64,000 nucleotides of DNA from CAG-877 sp963645945 (GTDB taxonomy: Bacteria; Bacillota_I; Bacilli_A; RF39; UBA660). The position numbers were made by a program, and so were the translations under genes. Under the pieces are notes generated by a model. The model worked only from the letters and a program-made list of their open reading frames with translations. It made no database searches and was not told the origin of the DNA. The stretch is from the NCBI GenBank assembly GCA_963645945.1, contig CAVIUA010000003.1:1-64000 (forward strand). The letters are read 5' to 3'. Shown piece after piece: positions 53,360 to 62,669 of this stretch (its first letter is position 1; each line of letters opens with the position of its first letter).

Positions 53360-54454
53360 TTATATAAGCATCTTCGAACTCAAAAATGTTCCTGTGTAAC
53401 CACCAAGATTGCAGGAATTTTGAAGTACTTGAAGGAAGGTTTGGTCACCATGACCGCCAGCTTTCCAACATTTTAAAACGGAACCATCTACATTAACACT
53501 ACCCGAATCATAAAAATGATCATTTTCAATATCAATTATTTTTTCTTCTACAGATGTTGCCATTGTAATTATTTTAAATGTAGAACCTGGTTCATATGAA
53601 GACCAAACTGGTAAGTTTCTACTTAGTACTTCTTGTGAATACTTTTGATAAGTATTAGGATCATAATCTGGACGGGAACCTATACCTAGTATTTCGCCAG
53701 TTTTTGGATTCATAACTATCGCTAGAGCCATATCTGGCGAGAACATATCAACAATATTATTCAATTCTCTTTCTATAGACTTTTGGATATTTATATCAAT
53801 AGTTAAATAAAGATTCATTCCATCTTGAGGCTCTACATATATATCTGATACATTTAATTTATTTCCTTTGGCGTCAGAAAAGTACTTTATAGCACCAGAC
53901 TTTCCCGTTAAGTATTTATCATATTGTAATTCCAATCCAGATAGGCCTTGATTATCTATACCAACATATCCCAAGGAATGAGAAAGTAAGTTTCCATATG
54001 GATAATATCTTTTTGCTTCTTTTACCAGATATATGCCATCTAATTTTAAATTAGATATTTTTTCAGCTATATCATAAGATAATCTTCTTCCTTCTGGATG
54101 AACTCTTTCAATAGAAGTCTTTTTATAGACATGTTTTTTCATTTCTTCATAGGAAACATTTAATATTTCAGCTAAAGACTTAGTAGCCTTGTCTTTATCT
54201 TTTATTTGATTTGGTATTAAGACAAGAGATGTTGTTGTGAGATTGTCGGCTAGAACAACTCCGTTACGATCAAGTATAAGTCCACGATTTGCTTCTATTG
54301 GTAAATCTCTACTCCATAAATATTTTGCATATTCATTTAACTTTTTGTAGTCAAATACTTGAATATAAAATACTCTTAAAATTATAAATACAAATAGTAG
54401 TAACATTATTAAAAATGCTATTTTTATACGTTCATCTATCTTTTTAAAAAACAT
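53360..54454 (-). CDS. N-terminal half of interrupted class B penicillin-binding protein
   Basis: Residues 10-32 are the membrane anchor. The PBP dimer domain follows (SRDLPIEANRGLILDRNG, HSLGYVGIDNQGLSGLELQYDKYL), then the start of the transpeptidase with SxxK nucleophile Ser291 in EPGSTFKIITMA and the SxN motif SCN at 347-349. After Asn349 fifteen foreign codons come from the element before a stop. Together with 42002-42871 this makes a 634-residue PASTA-type division or spore PBP (PBP2x/SpoVD). As it stands the protein lacks KTG and should be inactive. Confidence 0.9.
   Translation of the reverse strand: MFFKKIDERIKIAFLIMLLLFVFIILRVFYIQVFDYKKLNEYAKYLWSRDLPIEANRGLILDRNGVVLADNLTTTSLVLIPNQIKDKDKATKSLAEILNVSYEEMKKHVYKKTSIERVHPEGRRLSYDIAEKISNLKLDGIYLVKEAKRYYPYGNLLSHSLGYVGIDNQGLSGLELQYDKYLTGKSGAIKYFSDAKGNKLNVSDIYVEPQDGMNLYLTIDINIQKSIERELNNIVDMFSPDMALAIVMNPKTGEILGIGSRPDYDPNTYQKYSQEVLSRNLPVWSSYEPGSTFKIITMATSVEEKIIDIENDHFYDSGSVNVDGSVLKCWKAGGHGDQTFLQVLQNSCNLGGYTGTFLSSKMLI
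53409..53412. other. Attachment-site core (right junction of the element)
   Basis: TTGC, identical to 42861-42864. The chromosomal side continues as aggaattttgaag (PBP codons QNSC); the element side reads gtaaccaccaaga. Confidence 0.8.
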
Positions 54455-54487
54455 AATTTCACCTATTGATATTTATGCACTTATAAT

Positions 54488-54530
54488 AAAAAAAAGACTA
54501 TGAGAAATAACTTATAATTCTCGATAGTCT
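54488..54530 (-). terminator. Terminator of the small P-loop protein gene
   Basis: AGACTAT-GAGAA and TTCTC-ATAGTCT arms pair around an AT-rich loop, followed by eight U on the minus strand. It isolates the PBP gene from its upstream neighbour. Confidence 0.75.
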
Positions 54531-54535
54531 AACGA

Positions 54536-54970
54536 TTATTCATCTTTTATGTCTAATATTACGTCACTTAAATACTCGTGTTCTTGTAAAATAATTTTAT
54601 TCTTATTTGGATTTTTGATACAGTCATTTATATGAGTATCCCATCTTGAAAAAAATCCTTCTATAAAATCTTGACTACTTTTTCTTTTAATGGCTCTATT
54701 TTTGTACTCTTCTTTTAGTTCTGTTTTTGGATAAACTAAATAATACTTAATCTTTCTTTTATTTAATTCATGTAATACGTCGCCATGGGTTGTTATTAAG
54801 ACGTAGTCATATTTATCTTTTAAGGCTAAGATACATTCAATATATATATTTATCCAGGATGGGTCTGTTTTATTGAAGTAGCATGTGTCTAAATCAATAT
54901 AATTAATATTTTTATATTCTTTTAATGAACTTTTTCCAATATTGGAAAATCCTGATATAATTATTCCCAT
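54536..54970 (-). CDS. Small P-loop NTPase/kinase-like protein
   Basis: 144 residues. GFSNIGKSS (residues 7-15) is a Walker A site, NYIDLDTCYF and YDYVLITTHGDVLHEL look like the following strands of a small-molecule kinase, and YLVYPKTELKEEY resembles the lid base of adenylate-kinase-type folds. Family of hypothetical ATP-binding proteins; substrate unknown. Single gene with its own terminator. Confidence 0.6.
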   Translation of the reverse strand: MGIIISGFSNIGKSSLKEYKNINYIDLDTCYFNKTDPSWINIYIECILALKDKYDYVLITTHGDVLHELNKRKIKYYLVYPKTELKEEYKNRAIKRKSSQDFIEGFFSRWDTHINDCIKNPNKNKIILQEHEYLSDVILDIKDE

Positions 54971-55011
54971 AAAAACTCCTTTAAATCAAATGTATTATAT
55001 CATTTTATTAA

Positions 55012-55045
55012 GAAAAAAATAAGTACTCAAAGAAGAGTACTTATT
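55012..55045 (-). terminator. Terminator of the surface beta-helix protein gene
   Basis: AATAAGTACTC and GAGTACTTATT pair fully around a short loop, followed on the minus strand by a U-run. Confidence 0.85.
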
Positions 55046-55062
55046 TATAAACTTTATTTATC

Positions 55063-56463
55063 TTATGATAATCTGTTTTTAAGAACTAATGTTGTACCAA
55101 CAGCTCCAACAGCTATTAATGATAGAATTAGGAATAAGTTCATATCAGAAGTTTCTGGATTTACTTCTTTTTTCTCAATCTTTTTTTCTTGAACAGCAAA
55201 ATATAATGTCAAATCATCATTAATTGGCTCAGAGAAATCAAATTCTTCTGTAAAATCTTTATCTAAATAGAAACCTGCTGATTCTAAATTATAAGCTGCT
55301 AATCCTTTGTTAATTTCAGCAACCAATGCTTTATATTCATCTTCTGTTGCTACTGTTCCTTTTGGAATCTCCACAAATTCTGAATTTTCACCATTTACAA
55401 ATGTTAATTTTACTGGGATAGCTATTGTGTATGTTCCATCTTCATTATCAAATACTTTGTATCCTTCTGGTACCAATTCATCACTTGGTTCAGTAGAATA
55501 AGTTCCACCTTCTGTTGTTACTGTAGCGGTATCATCAGAAGTTATTGTTCCATTAATTTCACCGCCAGCAACTTCAAGAATTCCTTTGTTTATTACACTT
55601 ATATCGCCATTAATTTTGCCAGCTGATATTTCCATTTCAGGAGCTATATTTGCACTATTATCATAAATTCCTATGATAATATCTCCGTTTATTGTGCCAG
55701 ATTCTATAGAAGCTTCTGATTTATATTGATCACTCCAGCTTAATGCATATATAGCAGCAGCTCCTTCTGCAGCGTTTAATTCACCGCCAGAAAGTGTGAA
55801 AGATCCCCAATTTTGAACTGCAGATCCTCCTGCAGCTTTAGTAGATATTTTACCACCTGAAACCTTCAATGTACCATTATCATCATTTTTTAATACAATA
55901 AAATTGTTTTCAAATGTTCCATCTTTTACAATCAATTTTGCTTCAATATTTCTTATTAATGAACTATACCCTGATGTATTAATAACTTTTCCACCTTCAA
56001 ATGTCATAACGGCTTTTGAACCATTGTTATCAATAACATACCAAGTATTTCCACCGTTACTAGTAGTTGTACCAGCTTCTTTTGAACGAGTAAATGTACT
56101 AGACAAAACTGTAACAGTACCATTATTTAATAAGGCACCTTTTCCATTTGTAACATTATCAATAGTACCGTTTCCTTTGATTGTTAATTTACCAGAGTTT
56201 GTTATTGTATGTCCATTTTTATTTGTTAATGTATAAGTTCCGGTATTAAGTGTAATGTCTTTATCTGCTGCAATTGTAATATTTTCTACAGTGTTTGCTA
56301 CCAATGTAACTGTATCACCAGTTTTCGCTGCATTAATTGCTTCTTGTAATGTAGTATATCCTGTATCACCTATTTTAGCAACAACAGACTCAGCATATAC
56401 ATTTGGAACAAGTAATGTAGTCGCCATAAATGCCATCACAAAAAATAATATTTTTTTCTTCAT
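55063..56463 (-). CDS. Cell-surface beta-helix protein with sortase-type end
   Basis: 466 residues. Signal peptide at 1-24 (ending VYAES). GYTTLQEAINAAKTGDTVTL starts a pectate-lyase-like right-handed beta-helix of many short repeats (TITNSGKLTIKGNGTI, LKVSGGKISTKAAGG, ISAGKINGDISVI) to about residue 340. A smaller domain with an acidic face follows. The C-terminus has NPETSD, a hydrophobic span and LKNRLS, a sortase-type anchor of the NPxTx kind. It is probably an adhesin or carbohydrate-contact protein attached to peptidoglycan. Confidence 0.8.
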   Translation of the reverse strand: MKKKILFFVMAFMATTLLVPNVYAESVVAKIGDTGYTTLQEAINAAKTGDTVTLVANTVENITIAADKDITLNTGTYTLTNKNGHTITNSGKLTIKGNGTIDNVTNGKGALLNNGTVTVLSSTFTRSKEAGTTTSNGGNTWYVIDNNGSKAVMTFEGGKVINTSGYSSLIRNIEAKLIVKDGTFENNFIVLKNDDNGTLKVSGGKISTKAAGGSAVQNWGSFTLSGGELNAAEGAAAIYALSWSDQYKSEASIESGTINGDIIIGIYDNSANIAPEMEISAGKINGDISVINKGILEVAGGEINGTITSDDTATVTTEGGTYSTEPSDELVPEGYKVFDNEDGTYTIAIPVKLTFVNGENSEFVEIPKGTVATEDEYKALVAEINKGLAAYNLESAGFYLDKDFTEEFDFSEPINDDLTLYFAVQEKKIEKKEVNPETSDMNLFLILSLIAVGAVGTTLVLKNRLS

Positions 56464-56582
56464 TTTCTCTCTCCTTTACAATATTTGAATAGATTTTCTA
56501 TTCTTATCTCAACTATATCATAAATAAAAAAATAGTCAACCATTTTTGATGTTTTCCTATTTTTTCCTTTTTGTTTGACATT

Positions 56583-57380
56583 TTACTTTTTTATATTTTT
56601 AAATGTATTTGTTACTAATTCATTTATATTAACTTCTATATTCTTATTTACTTTGTTAGATATGTAAATTAAATATTCTACATTACCATCGCCACCTTGT
56701 ATTGGAGAAGAAGTTAATCCTTTAACAAAGAAGTTTAAACTATTTAGATAATTTATCATATCATTAATAATTGTTTTATGTATTTCTTTATTTAAAATTA
56801 CACCTTTATATTTAGTCGCTATATCTTTGCCAGCTTCAAACTGTGGTTTTATTAAACAAATTGCATCTATTTTTATATTTTCCTGAACTATTTTCGCAAT
56901 TATTTGTTTTAACGATATAAATGAAACATCGCAGGTAATAATATCTATTTGTTCAAAGTATTTATGATTTAATTCTTTAAAATTAGTTTGTTCATGTAAA
57001 TCTATCTTTTCATTACCTCTTAATGATTCATGTAAAAGATTAGTGCCTACATCTATCGCAATAACTTTTTTAGCTCCATGTTTCAAGGCACAATCACAAA
57101 ATCCTCCTGTACTTGAGCCAATGTCCATTACTAATAAATCTTTAAAATCAATATCAAAACTATTGATAGCTTTTTCTAATTTTAGTCCTCCACGTGATAC
57201 ATATTTTAATTTATCATTTTCGAGTATTGTGATAATATCAGAATCTTGTACTTGATAATTTGATTTCGATATAATCTTATTTTCAACTTTTACTAAGTTT
57301 GATTCAATTAGCTCTTGGGCTTTTGATCTTGATGGGACTAGTCCTCTATTTACTAGTTCTTTATCTATTCTATTTTTCAT
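56583..57380 (-). CDS. tlyA: TlyA family rRNA (cytidine-2'-O)-methyltransferase
   Basis: 265 residues. S4 RNA-binding domain at 1-60 (IDKELVNRGLVPSRSKAQELIESNLVKVENKI), then an FtsJ-type methyltransferase with VMDIGSSTGGFCDCAL near 85-100, VIAIDVGTNLL, DIITCDVSFISL and LIKPQFEAG. TlyA methylates 16S and/or 23S rRNA and makes ribosomes sensitive to capreomycin. Normal length. Confidence 0.88.
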   Translation of the reverse strand: MKNRIDKELVNRGLVPSRSKAQELIESNLVKVENKIISKSNYQVQDSDIITILENDKLKYVSRGGLKLEKAINSFDIDFKDLLVMDIGSSTGGFCDCALKHGAKKVIAIDVGTNLLHESLRGNEKIDLHEQTNFKELNHKYFEQIDIITCDVSFISLKQIIAKIVQENIKIDAICLIKPQFEAGKDIATKYKGVILNKEIHKTIINDMINYLNSLNFFVKGLTSSPIQGGDGNVEYLIYISNKVNKNIEVNINELVTNTFKNIKK

Positions 57381-57399
57381 AATACTTATTTCCTTTTTA

Positions 57400-58275
57400 T
57401 TATCCTTTTAAGAATTTATTAATTAATTCTTTATTGTTATATATAGTTATAGCTTGAGGAATTATTTTAATTGTGAATTTATCATCAGTAATTATTTCGC
57501 CATCTATATTACAAACTAGTTTTTTATCACATTTAAATTTAATCTTTGTAGCTTGACTTTTATGTACTTTTTTATATTTTTCATGGGTTCCTCTTTTTAA
57601 TAATCCAATTAATGAAGGAATAATAGCTTTATTTACTTTTTCTACATAGTAAACATCAAAATATCCATCAGTTAATTTGGCTTCTGGTGCTATTTTATAA
57701 CCGCCACCATATACTTGACCATTACAGATAGTAAGAATGGTACATTTACCTTTGCTCTCTTCTTTTTCATCGATTGTCATCTCTATATTTTTATATTTAT
57801 ATTTAAAGAAAGTATAAACTAAACTGGCATTGTAAATTTGAGATGTTGGGATATTTTTCTTTTTCATAAGTGAGACATTATTCGCTACTTCGGCATCTAT
57901 TCCGATACTAACGATATTTATAAAGTATTTATCGTTAATTTTGCCAATATCAATATTAGGTAATTCATCATCTATTTTAGATAATGTTTTATAAAAGTCA
58001 TTACCGGAACCTGATGGAATCACAGCTAACATATTCTTAGTGCCTACTATTCCATTTAGTACTTCATTTAGAGTACCATCTCCTCCTACACTATAAATTA
58101 CATTTTTAGAGAAACGATACTTCTTAGCTATTTTGGTAGCTTCACCTGGATAGTTAGTATAATTTATTTCATAGTCTAAGTTTTCTTTTTGACATGCTTT
58201 TTCAATATTTTCCGCTACTTTTAGAGTTTTTCCTTTTCCAGAAATGGGATTTATTATAAATACATGTTTCATCAT
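57400..58275 (-). CDS. Diacylglycerol/lipid kinase family protein (YegS/DagK)
   Basis: 291 residues. HVFIINPISGKGKT at the start, the ATP-binding YSVGGDGTLNEVLNGI near 60-77, and IPSGSGNDFYKTL near 90-102; the second half is the beta-sandwich domain of DagK/YegS proteins. It phosphorylates diacylglycerol or a related lipid at the membrane. Two ATGs begin the frame; GGTGAT lies before the first. It precedes tlyA with a 19-base gap. Confidence 0.88.
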   Translation of the reverse strand: MMKHVFIINPISGKGKTLKVAENIEKACQKENLDYEINYTNYPGEATKIAKKYRFSKNVIYSVGGDGTLNEVLNGIVGTKNMLAVIPSGSGNDFYKTLSKIDDELPNIDIGKINDKYFINIVSIGIDAEVANNVSLMKKKNIPTSQIYNASLVYTFFKYKYKNIEMTIDEKEESKGKCTILTICNGQVYGGGYKIAPEAKLTDGYFDVYYVEKVNKAIIPSLIGLLKRGTHEKYKKVHKSQATKIKFKCDKKLVCNIDGEIITDDKFTIKIIPQAITIYNNKELINKFLKG

Positions 58276-58365
58276 ATCACCAAACTAATTTAAAATTACA
58301 AATTTATTTTTGCATTTTAAGTATATCACTTTTTATTTTTTCTGGTCAATTTTATTTAGTGCAAA

Positions 58366-58402
58366 GAAAAAGATAAATGCCTTTAATAGACATTTACCTT
58401 TT
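58366..58402 (-). terminator. Terminator of the acetate kinase gene
   Basis: GGTAAATG and CATTTATC pair around TCTATTAAAGG, followed by UUUUUC on the minus strand, just after the ackA stop. Confidence 0.7.
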
Positions 58403-58413
58403 TATTGTTTTGA

Positions 58414-59622
58414 TTATTTATTAGCTAAACGATAAGTATCACGTACAATTACTATTTCTTCATCAGTTGGCTCTACATAAGCAGTAATTTTAGAATCTGC
58501 TGTTGTGATAGCTCCTGATTTTTGTTCTTTATATTTAGCAATGTTATTATTTGCTTCTTCATCTAAAACTATGTTCATTGGTTTTTCTAGTTTTTTCATT
58601 ATATCATGACGTAATTTAATATCATTTTCTCCAGCGCCAGCTGTAAATACGATGGCGTCTACTTCACCGTTTAATTCAAAATAGAATTGAGCAATATATT
58701 TAACGATTGAGTTTACAACCATGTCTAAAGCTAATTTAGCGTCTTCATCACCGTTTTCAGCTAATTCTTGAACATCACGGAAGTCGTTCTTACCACAGAT
58801 ACCAAGTAATCCAGATTTTTTATTTAATTCATTTGTTACTTCTTCTACTGTCTTTTTAGTTTCTTTACATACGTATTCAACAATTGAAGGATCGATTGAA
58901 CCTGATCTTGTTCCCATCATTAATCCGTCTAATGGAGTTAGACCCATGGTAGTGTCTAAACATTTTCCTTCTTTTATACATGAAATTGAAGCACCTGATC
59001 CAATATGGCAGATGATTAAATTTACATCTTTTTTATTTAATTTTTCTTGCATTGTTTCAGTGATATATTTATGACTTGTTCCATGGAAACCATATTTTCT
59101 AACACCTAATTCTTTATACCAAGACATTGGTACTGGATACATATAAATATCTTTTGGCATAGTTTGATGGAATGCAGTATCGAATACAGCAACATTAACT
59201 ACTCCTGGCATTGCCTCTTGCATAGCTTTAATACCAGCAATTTCTCCAGGATGATGAATTGGAACTAACTTTGTTAATTCTGTTACATGTTCTAATACTT
59301 CATCATCAATTACTACTGAATCTGAATAGTATTCTCCAGCATGTACAACTCTATGTCCTACACCTTTAATTTCACTAACATCTTCAATAACTTTATTATC
59401 AAGAAGTTCTTGCATCATTACTTCTACAGCTTCACTATGATTTTTTAAAGCTTTTTCATGTCTAATTTTTTCTCCATTTATTTTTAAAGTCCAGAAACAA
59501 TCTGGCGCTCCAATTTTCTCTATATAACCATTGATTAATTCTTTTTCTTCTGGCATTGAGTATAAAGAAAATTTTAATGATGAACTTCCACCATTAACAA
59601 CTAAATATTTTTCATTTGTCAT
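58414..59622 (-). CDS. ackA: Acetate kinase
   Basis: Makes ATP and acetate from acetyl phosphate, the end step of fermentative acetate production. 402 residues, normal length. Family motifs: VNGGSSSLKFSLY, GHRVVHAGE, PIHHPGEIAGI, VAVFDTAFHQTMP, GFHGTSHKYI, MGTRSGSIDP and FTAGAGEND. RBS AGGAGG lies before the ATG. It has its own terminator; no phosphotransacetylase gene is in the window. Confidence 0.97.
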   Translation of the reverse strand: MTNEKYLVVNGGSSSLKFSLYSMPEEKELINGYIEKIGAPDCFWTLKINGEKIRHEKALKNHSEAVEVMMQELLDNKVIEDVSEIKGVGHRVVHAGEYYSDSVVIDDEVLEHVTELTKLVPIHHPGEIAGIKAMQEAMPGVVNVAVFDTAFHQTMPKDIYMYPVPMSWYKELGVRKYGFHGTSHKYITETMQEKLNKKDVNLIICHIGSGASISCIKEGKCLDTTMGLTPLDGLMMGTRSGSIDPSIVEYVCKETKKTVEEVTNELNKKSGLLGICGKNDFRDVQELAENGDEDAKLALDMVVNSIVKYIAQFYFELNGEVDAIVFTAGAGENDIKLRHDIMKKLEKPMNIVLDEEANNNIAKYKEQKSGAITTADSKITAYVEPTDEEIVIVRDTYRLANK

Positions 59623-59685
59623 GTTTTTCTCCTCCTAAATCTGTTTTTATTCTAACCTTTTTTTAGGTCTTTGTCAATTGATATA

Positions 59686-59710
59686 GAAAAAGAGTTCATT
59701 ATGAACTCTT
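59686..59710 (-). terminator. Terminator of the 980-residue protein gene
   Basis: AAGAGTTCAT and ATGAACTCTT pair almost without a loop, followed by UUUUUC on the minus strand. Confidence 0.7.
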
Positions 59711-59714
59711 AATG

Positions 59715-62657
59715 TTACTTACTTTTGGAAGACGTATTTACTTCAGCGTTATCGTTTCCTTTGTTGGCAATATATTCAGATACCATATCTGTTACTTCAT
59801 TTCCGTATTTACCAGACTTTTCATTTTTATCCATGTTTCTAGATACATTGTATGCTAAGGCAACTGCAGCGGCTCCATCGGCAAATAATGTTGTTCTCAA
59901 ATCACTAGGTAGTGAATTGATAGCTTCTATATGCTCTGCAGATAATGCTTGTAAGTTTTCTCCTATTTGAACTGATTCTACCATGCCTTCATTCATTTTA
60001 GCAATTGCTCCTGGATGACTTGTAACAAATCCCATTGCTTCTTCTACACCGTGTAAATCAAACTGTGGATGGGAAGCGGCATATTCTTTTAATGTTGGTA
60101 GATAACTTGCATATAAATCAGCTAAATTTTGTTGAGTTTCATTAGATATATCTTTTAACATATCTAATGTTGCTTCTTTTGAGACGATTCCAGAACTATA
60201 TTGACTAGCAACATCATTAATTCTACTTTGTACGGAATCAGCCATACTATTATATACCTCATGAGCGGCATCATCTGCTGCTCTATAGTCACTTGAACCG
60301 ACTTGCCATGATGCTTGATCTAAAGTTTGTCTTTCCATTGTATTAATATGATTTACAATATTACTTTCAGCTTGTGCTTGCATACCTTCAACAAAATCAT
60401 CACCGTTATCTGTTAATCTTGCTCCTTGTTCATTTACATTATTAATAATTGCATCATTATTAGCATTAGCTTGTGCTACTTCATCTTGATGATTTTTTAC
60501 TAATTCGTTAGCTTGAGAACCATGGACATTAATTGCACTTACGGCATTAATTGTTGCTGCTGTTACTGCTGCTGTTGTAAAGAGGTCTCTGATAAATGGA
60601 TCATCTCGATAATCTGATTTTACAATTATTGGCTCATAATATTTTGCTCCGGATGCTCTAGTTCCAAAAATACTTTGTTCAAATTCGGTATTATTTGATA
60701 GTAATACTTCATTTTCAATAAAGGCATCTAAGGCACTTTCATCGTCATTATTTATTATGGCTGTCATTTCTTTTTGCTCTATTTCTGCTTGCCTTTTAGT
60801 TATTTCTGGATCTAAATTACGTTCTTTTGCAAAACGTTTACCAACAATTGATAATTTTGTTGTAGCAGCCTTCATGTCTTCTTCAAAACCATGTGCTCCT
60901 CCAGATAACCATTGATTTGCTTCTTTATATTCTTCACGTAATTTTTTTATCATTTCAGCTTTTCCAGCTAGAGCTTTCTCACGTTTTTCAATTACTTCTT
61001 TTATTATTTCTTTATCACCATCAGTGCTTATTTCACTTAATATTTCATTACAACTATCAACTATCTTTTTATCATCAAATAATTGTTGATATTTTTCTTC
61101 CATTGAGTTATTTAATAAAGTTACTTTTTCCATTGCATATTGTTGTATTCTTTCATTTAAAAGAATATTTAAAATGTCAGGATAGCGTTCTTCTATAACT
61201 TTTGTACCACGATATTCATCCCAAATTACTTTTAAATCATCTTCACTTAAATCAGAAATTCTTTCTTTCAAAGTTGCTACTGTTTTCTTTTCTTCAATCG
61301 AATATTTTATTCTATTTATTGCTTTTCTAATCAATTTTATTGGAACTTTAATAATTGCAGGTACTAAATGTACAATATTATATAAATAATTTCCGGATTT
61401 TAATTCTTCTTTAAATTCTTTTGAAACTTTGATATTAGATGCTTTATATTTTTTACCAGTTTTCGCTTCGATATTTAGGCCCTCAGTCAATTCATTTATA
61501 ATTGTATAAAAGCCTCTTGGACCTTGTTCTTGTTTTTCTTCAGTGTCTTGAACTGGTACCAATGATTTATTATCCGGTATAGGTTCATATTCATTTTCAG
61601 GTTCTGAAACCGGTACCAATGATTTATTTTCTGGAATTGTTGTATTATTATCATCTTTTGCCCTTATTTTATTAGGATCTATAGGAACTACTGGTTTCAA
61701 CTGGCCAAAGCTTGGTACAAGAGCCTTATCTTTTGGTATTGGACTATACTCTTTATTTTCTTCTTGTTGTCTTGCATTACCTGTTGCCTCTTGTACTCTT
61801 CTAATCATTTCGTTGGGAGTTATTTCACCAGCACGAACTTTTTCTAATAGTTCATTTTTCAATTTACTTAGTGCTTCAGCACTATTTTCTTCTTCCAATG
61901 GATTTAGTTCATTATTGTTTTCTTCAGTTTCAACTTCAACTGGTGTAGTTTCTATTTCTCTTCTTTCTTGTTCAATGACCTCATTTAAATTATTAATTTC
62001 TGATTCTATTTCAGCAATTAACTCTCTACTTCTTTGAAGTCTTTCATTTTCAGCCTCTTTGGCACTTAAATAACGACTATTTAATTCTTCTAAATCATCA
62101 TTATTTAATGGTCCATGTTCAGTAATTTCATTTCTTTCATTTGTAAATATTAATTGAAAATTATCTAATGATGATTGATAAGCGTTTCTAGCTACTTCTA
62201 AAGCTTCTTGCAACGTTCTTAGTCTTTCCTCATTATTAACTTGAGGGACATTTTCCTCTTCTTGCTCATTAGTATTAGTATCTGTTGTATTTTCGACAAC
62301 CTGTTCATTATTTTCACGATTAATAAGTTCTTGTTGCATTTCAACTTGTAGACTTTCCATAACAGAATTTAGTTCTTCTTCTTTTTCATTTCTTTCTTCT
62401 TCACTGCCAGGAGCTATAGCTATTTCTCTCATTAAATCACTTGCATGTGTATAATTTTCAATAGTCATTCTATCATTTATTATTTCGTCTGATTTTCTCT
62501 TAATGAAATTTTCTATTATAGCTAATTCTCTTCGAAAGTTTCCAGTTGATAAATGATGCTCATTTTTCATTATAGTTGTTCTTTCATTTACTAATCGCTC
62601 TAATTCTTGTTGATCAGCTTCAAATTTTTCAATAATTTTTCTTATTTCTGTATTCAT
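59715..62657 (-). CDS. Large coiled-coil protein, function unknown
   Basis: 980 residues. The first 290 are Glu/Asn-rich coiled coil. Three short repeats of the form IPxxKxLVPV follow between about 300 and 370 (IPKDKALVPS, IPENKSLVPV, IPDNKSLVPV). A mixed helical region with a basic patch (IKVPIKLIRKAINRIKYSIEEKKT) lies near 430-455. A weakly hydrophobic Ala-rich segment (FTTAAVTAATINAVSAINV) near 690 precedes a long helical C-terminal region that ends soluble. No enzyme motif or signal peptide. It follows a DUF1292 gene by 12 bases. Confidence 0.6.
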   Translation of the reverse strand: MNTEIRKIIEKFEADQQELERLVNERTTIMKNEHHLSTGNFRRELAIIENFIKRKSDEIINDRMTIENYTHASDLMREIAIAPGSEEERNEKEEELNSVMESLQVEMQQELINRENNEQVVENTTDTNTNEQEEENVPQVNNEERLRTLQEALEVARNAYQSSLDNFQLIFTNERNEITEHGPLNNDDLEELNSRYLSAKEAENERLQRSRELIAEIESEINNLNEVIEQERREIETTPVEVETEENNNELNPLEEENSAEALSKLKNELLEKVRAGEITPNEMIRRVQEATGNARQQEENKEYSPIPKDKALVPSFGQLKPVVPIDPNKIRAKDDNNTTIPENKSLVPVSEPENEYEPIPDNKSLVPVQDTEEKQEQGPRGFYTIINELTEGLNIEAKTGKKYKASNIKVSKEFKEELKSGNYLYNIVHLVPAIIKVPIKLIRKAINRIKYSIEEKKTVATLKERISDLSEDDLKVIWDEYRGTKVIEERYPDILNILLNERIQQYAMEKVTLLNNSMEEKYQQLFDDKKIVDSCNEILSEISTDGDKEIIKEVIEKREKALAGKAEMIKKLREEYKEANQWLSGGAHGFEEDMKAATTKLSIVGKRFAKERNLDPEITKRQAEIEQKEMTAIINNDDESALDAFIENEVLLSNNTEFEQSIFGTRASGAKYYEPIIVKSDYRDDPFIRDLFTTAAVTAATINAVSAINVHGSQANELVKNHQDEVAQANANNDAIINNVNEQGARLTDNGDDFVEGMQAQAESNIVNHINTMERQTLDQASWQVGSSDYRAADDAAHEVYNSMADSVQSRINDVASQYSSGIVSKEATLDMLKDISNETQQNLADLYASYLPTLKEYAASHPQFDLHGVEEAMGFVTSHPGAIAKMNEGMVESVQIGENLQALSAEHIEAINSLPSDLRTTLFADGAAAVALAYNVSRNMDKNEKSGKYGNEVTDMVSEYIANKGNDNAEVNTSSKSK

Positions 62658-62669
62658 TCTACTATACTC

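Larger units (their letters stand above)
42865..53412. mobile_element. 10.5-kb serine-recombinase element inserted in a PBP gene
   Basis: The element separates the two halves of one class B PBP gene with a 4-bp shared core and no other loss. It encodes a large serine recombinase near its left end, a ten-gene biosynthetic-looking operon and a DUF5655-like gene near its right end. No conjugation, replication, phage structural or recognisable excision-factor genes are seen, so it is a compact integrative element mobilised, if at all, by other means. The element-side att arms are imperfectly symmetric (GTAA..CC on both sides), as for serine integrase attP sites. Confidence 0.88.

Noticed and set aside
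42865..53412. Prophage or conjugative element
   Set aside because: No capsid, tail, lysis, relaxase, coupling ATPase or T4SS gene is present; only the recombinase and cargo were found.
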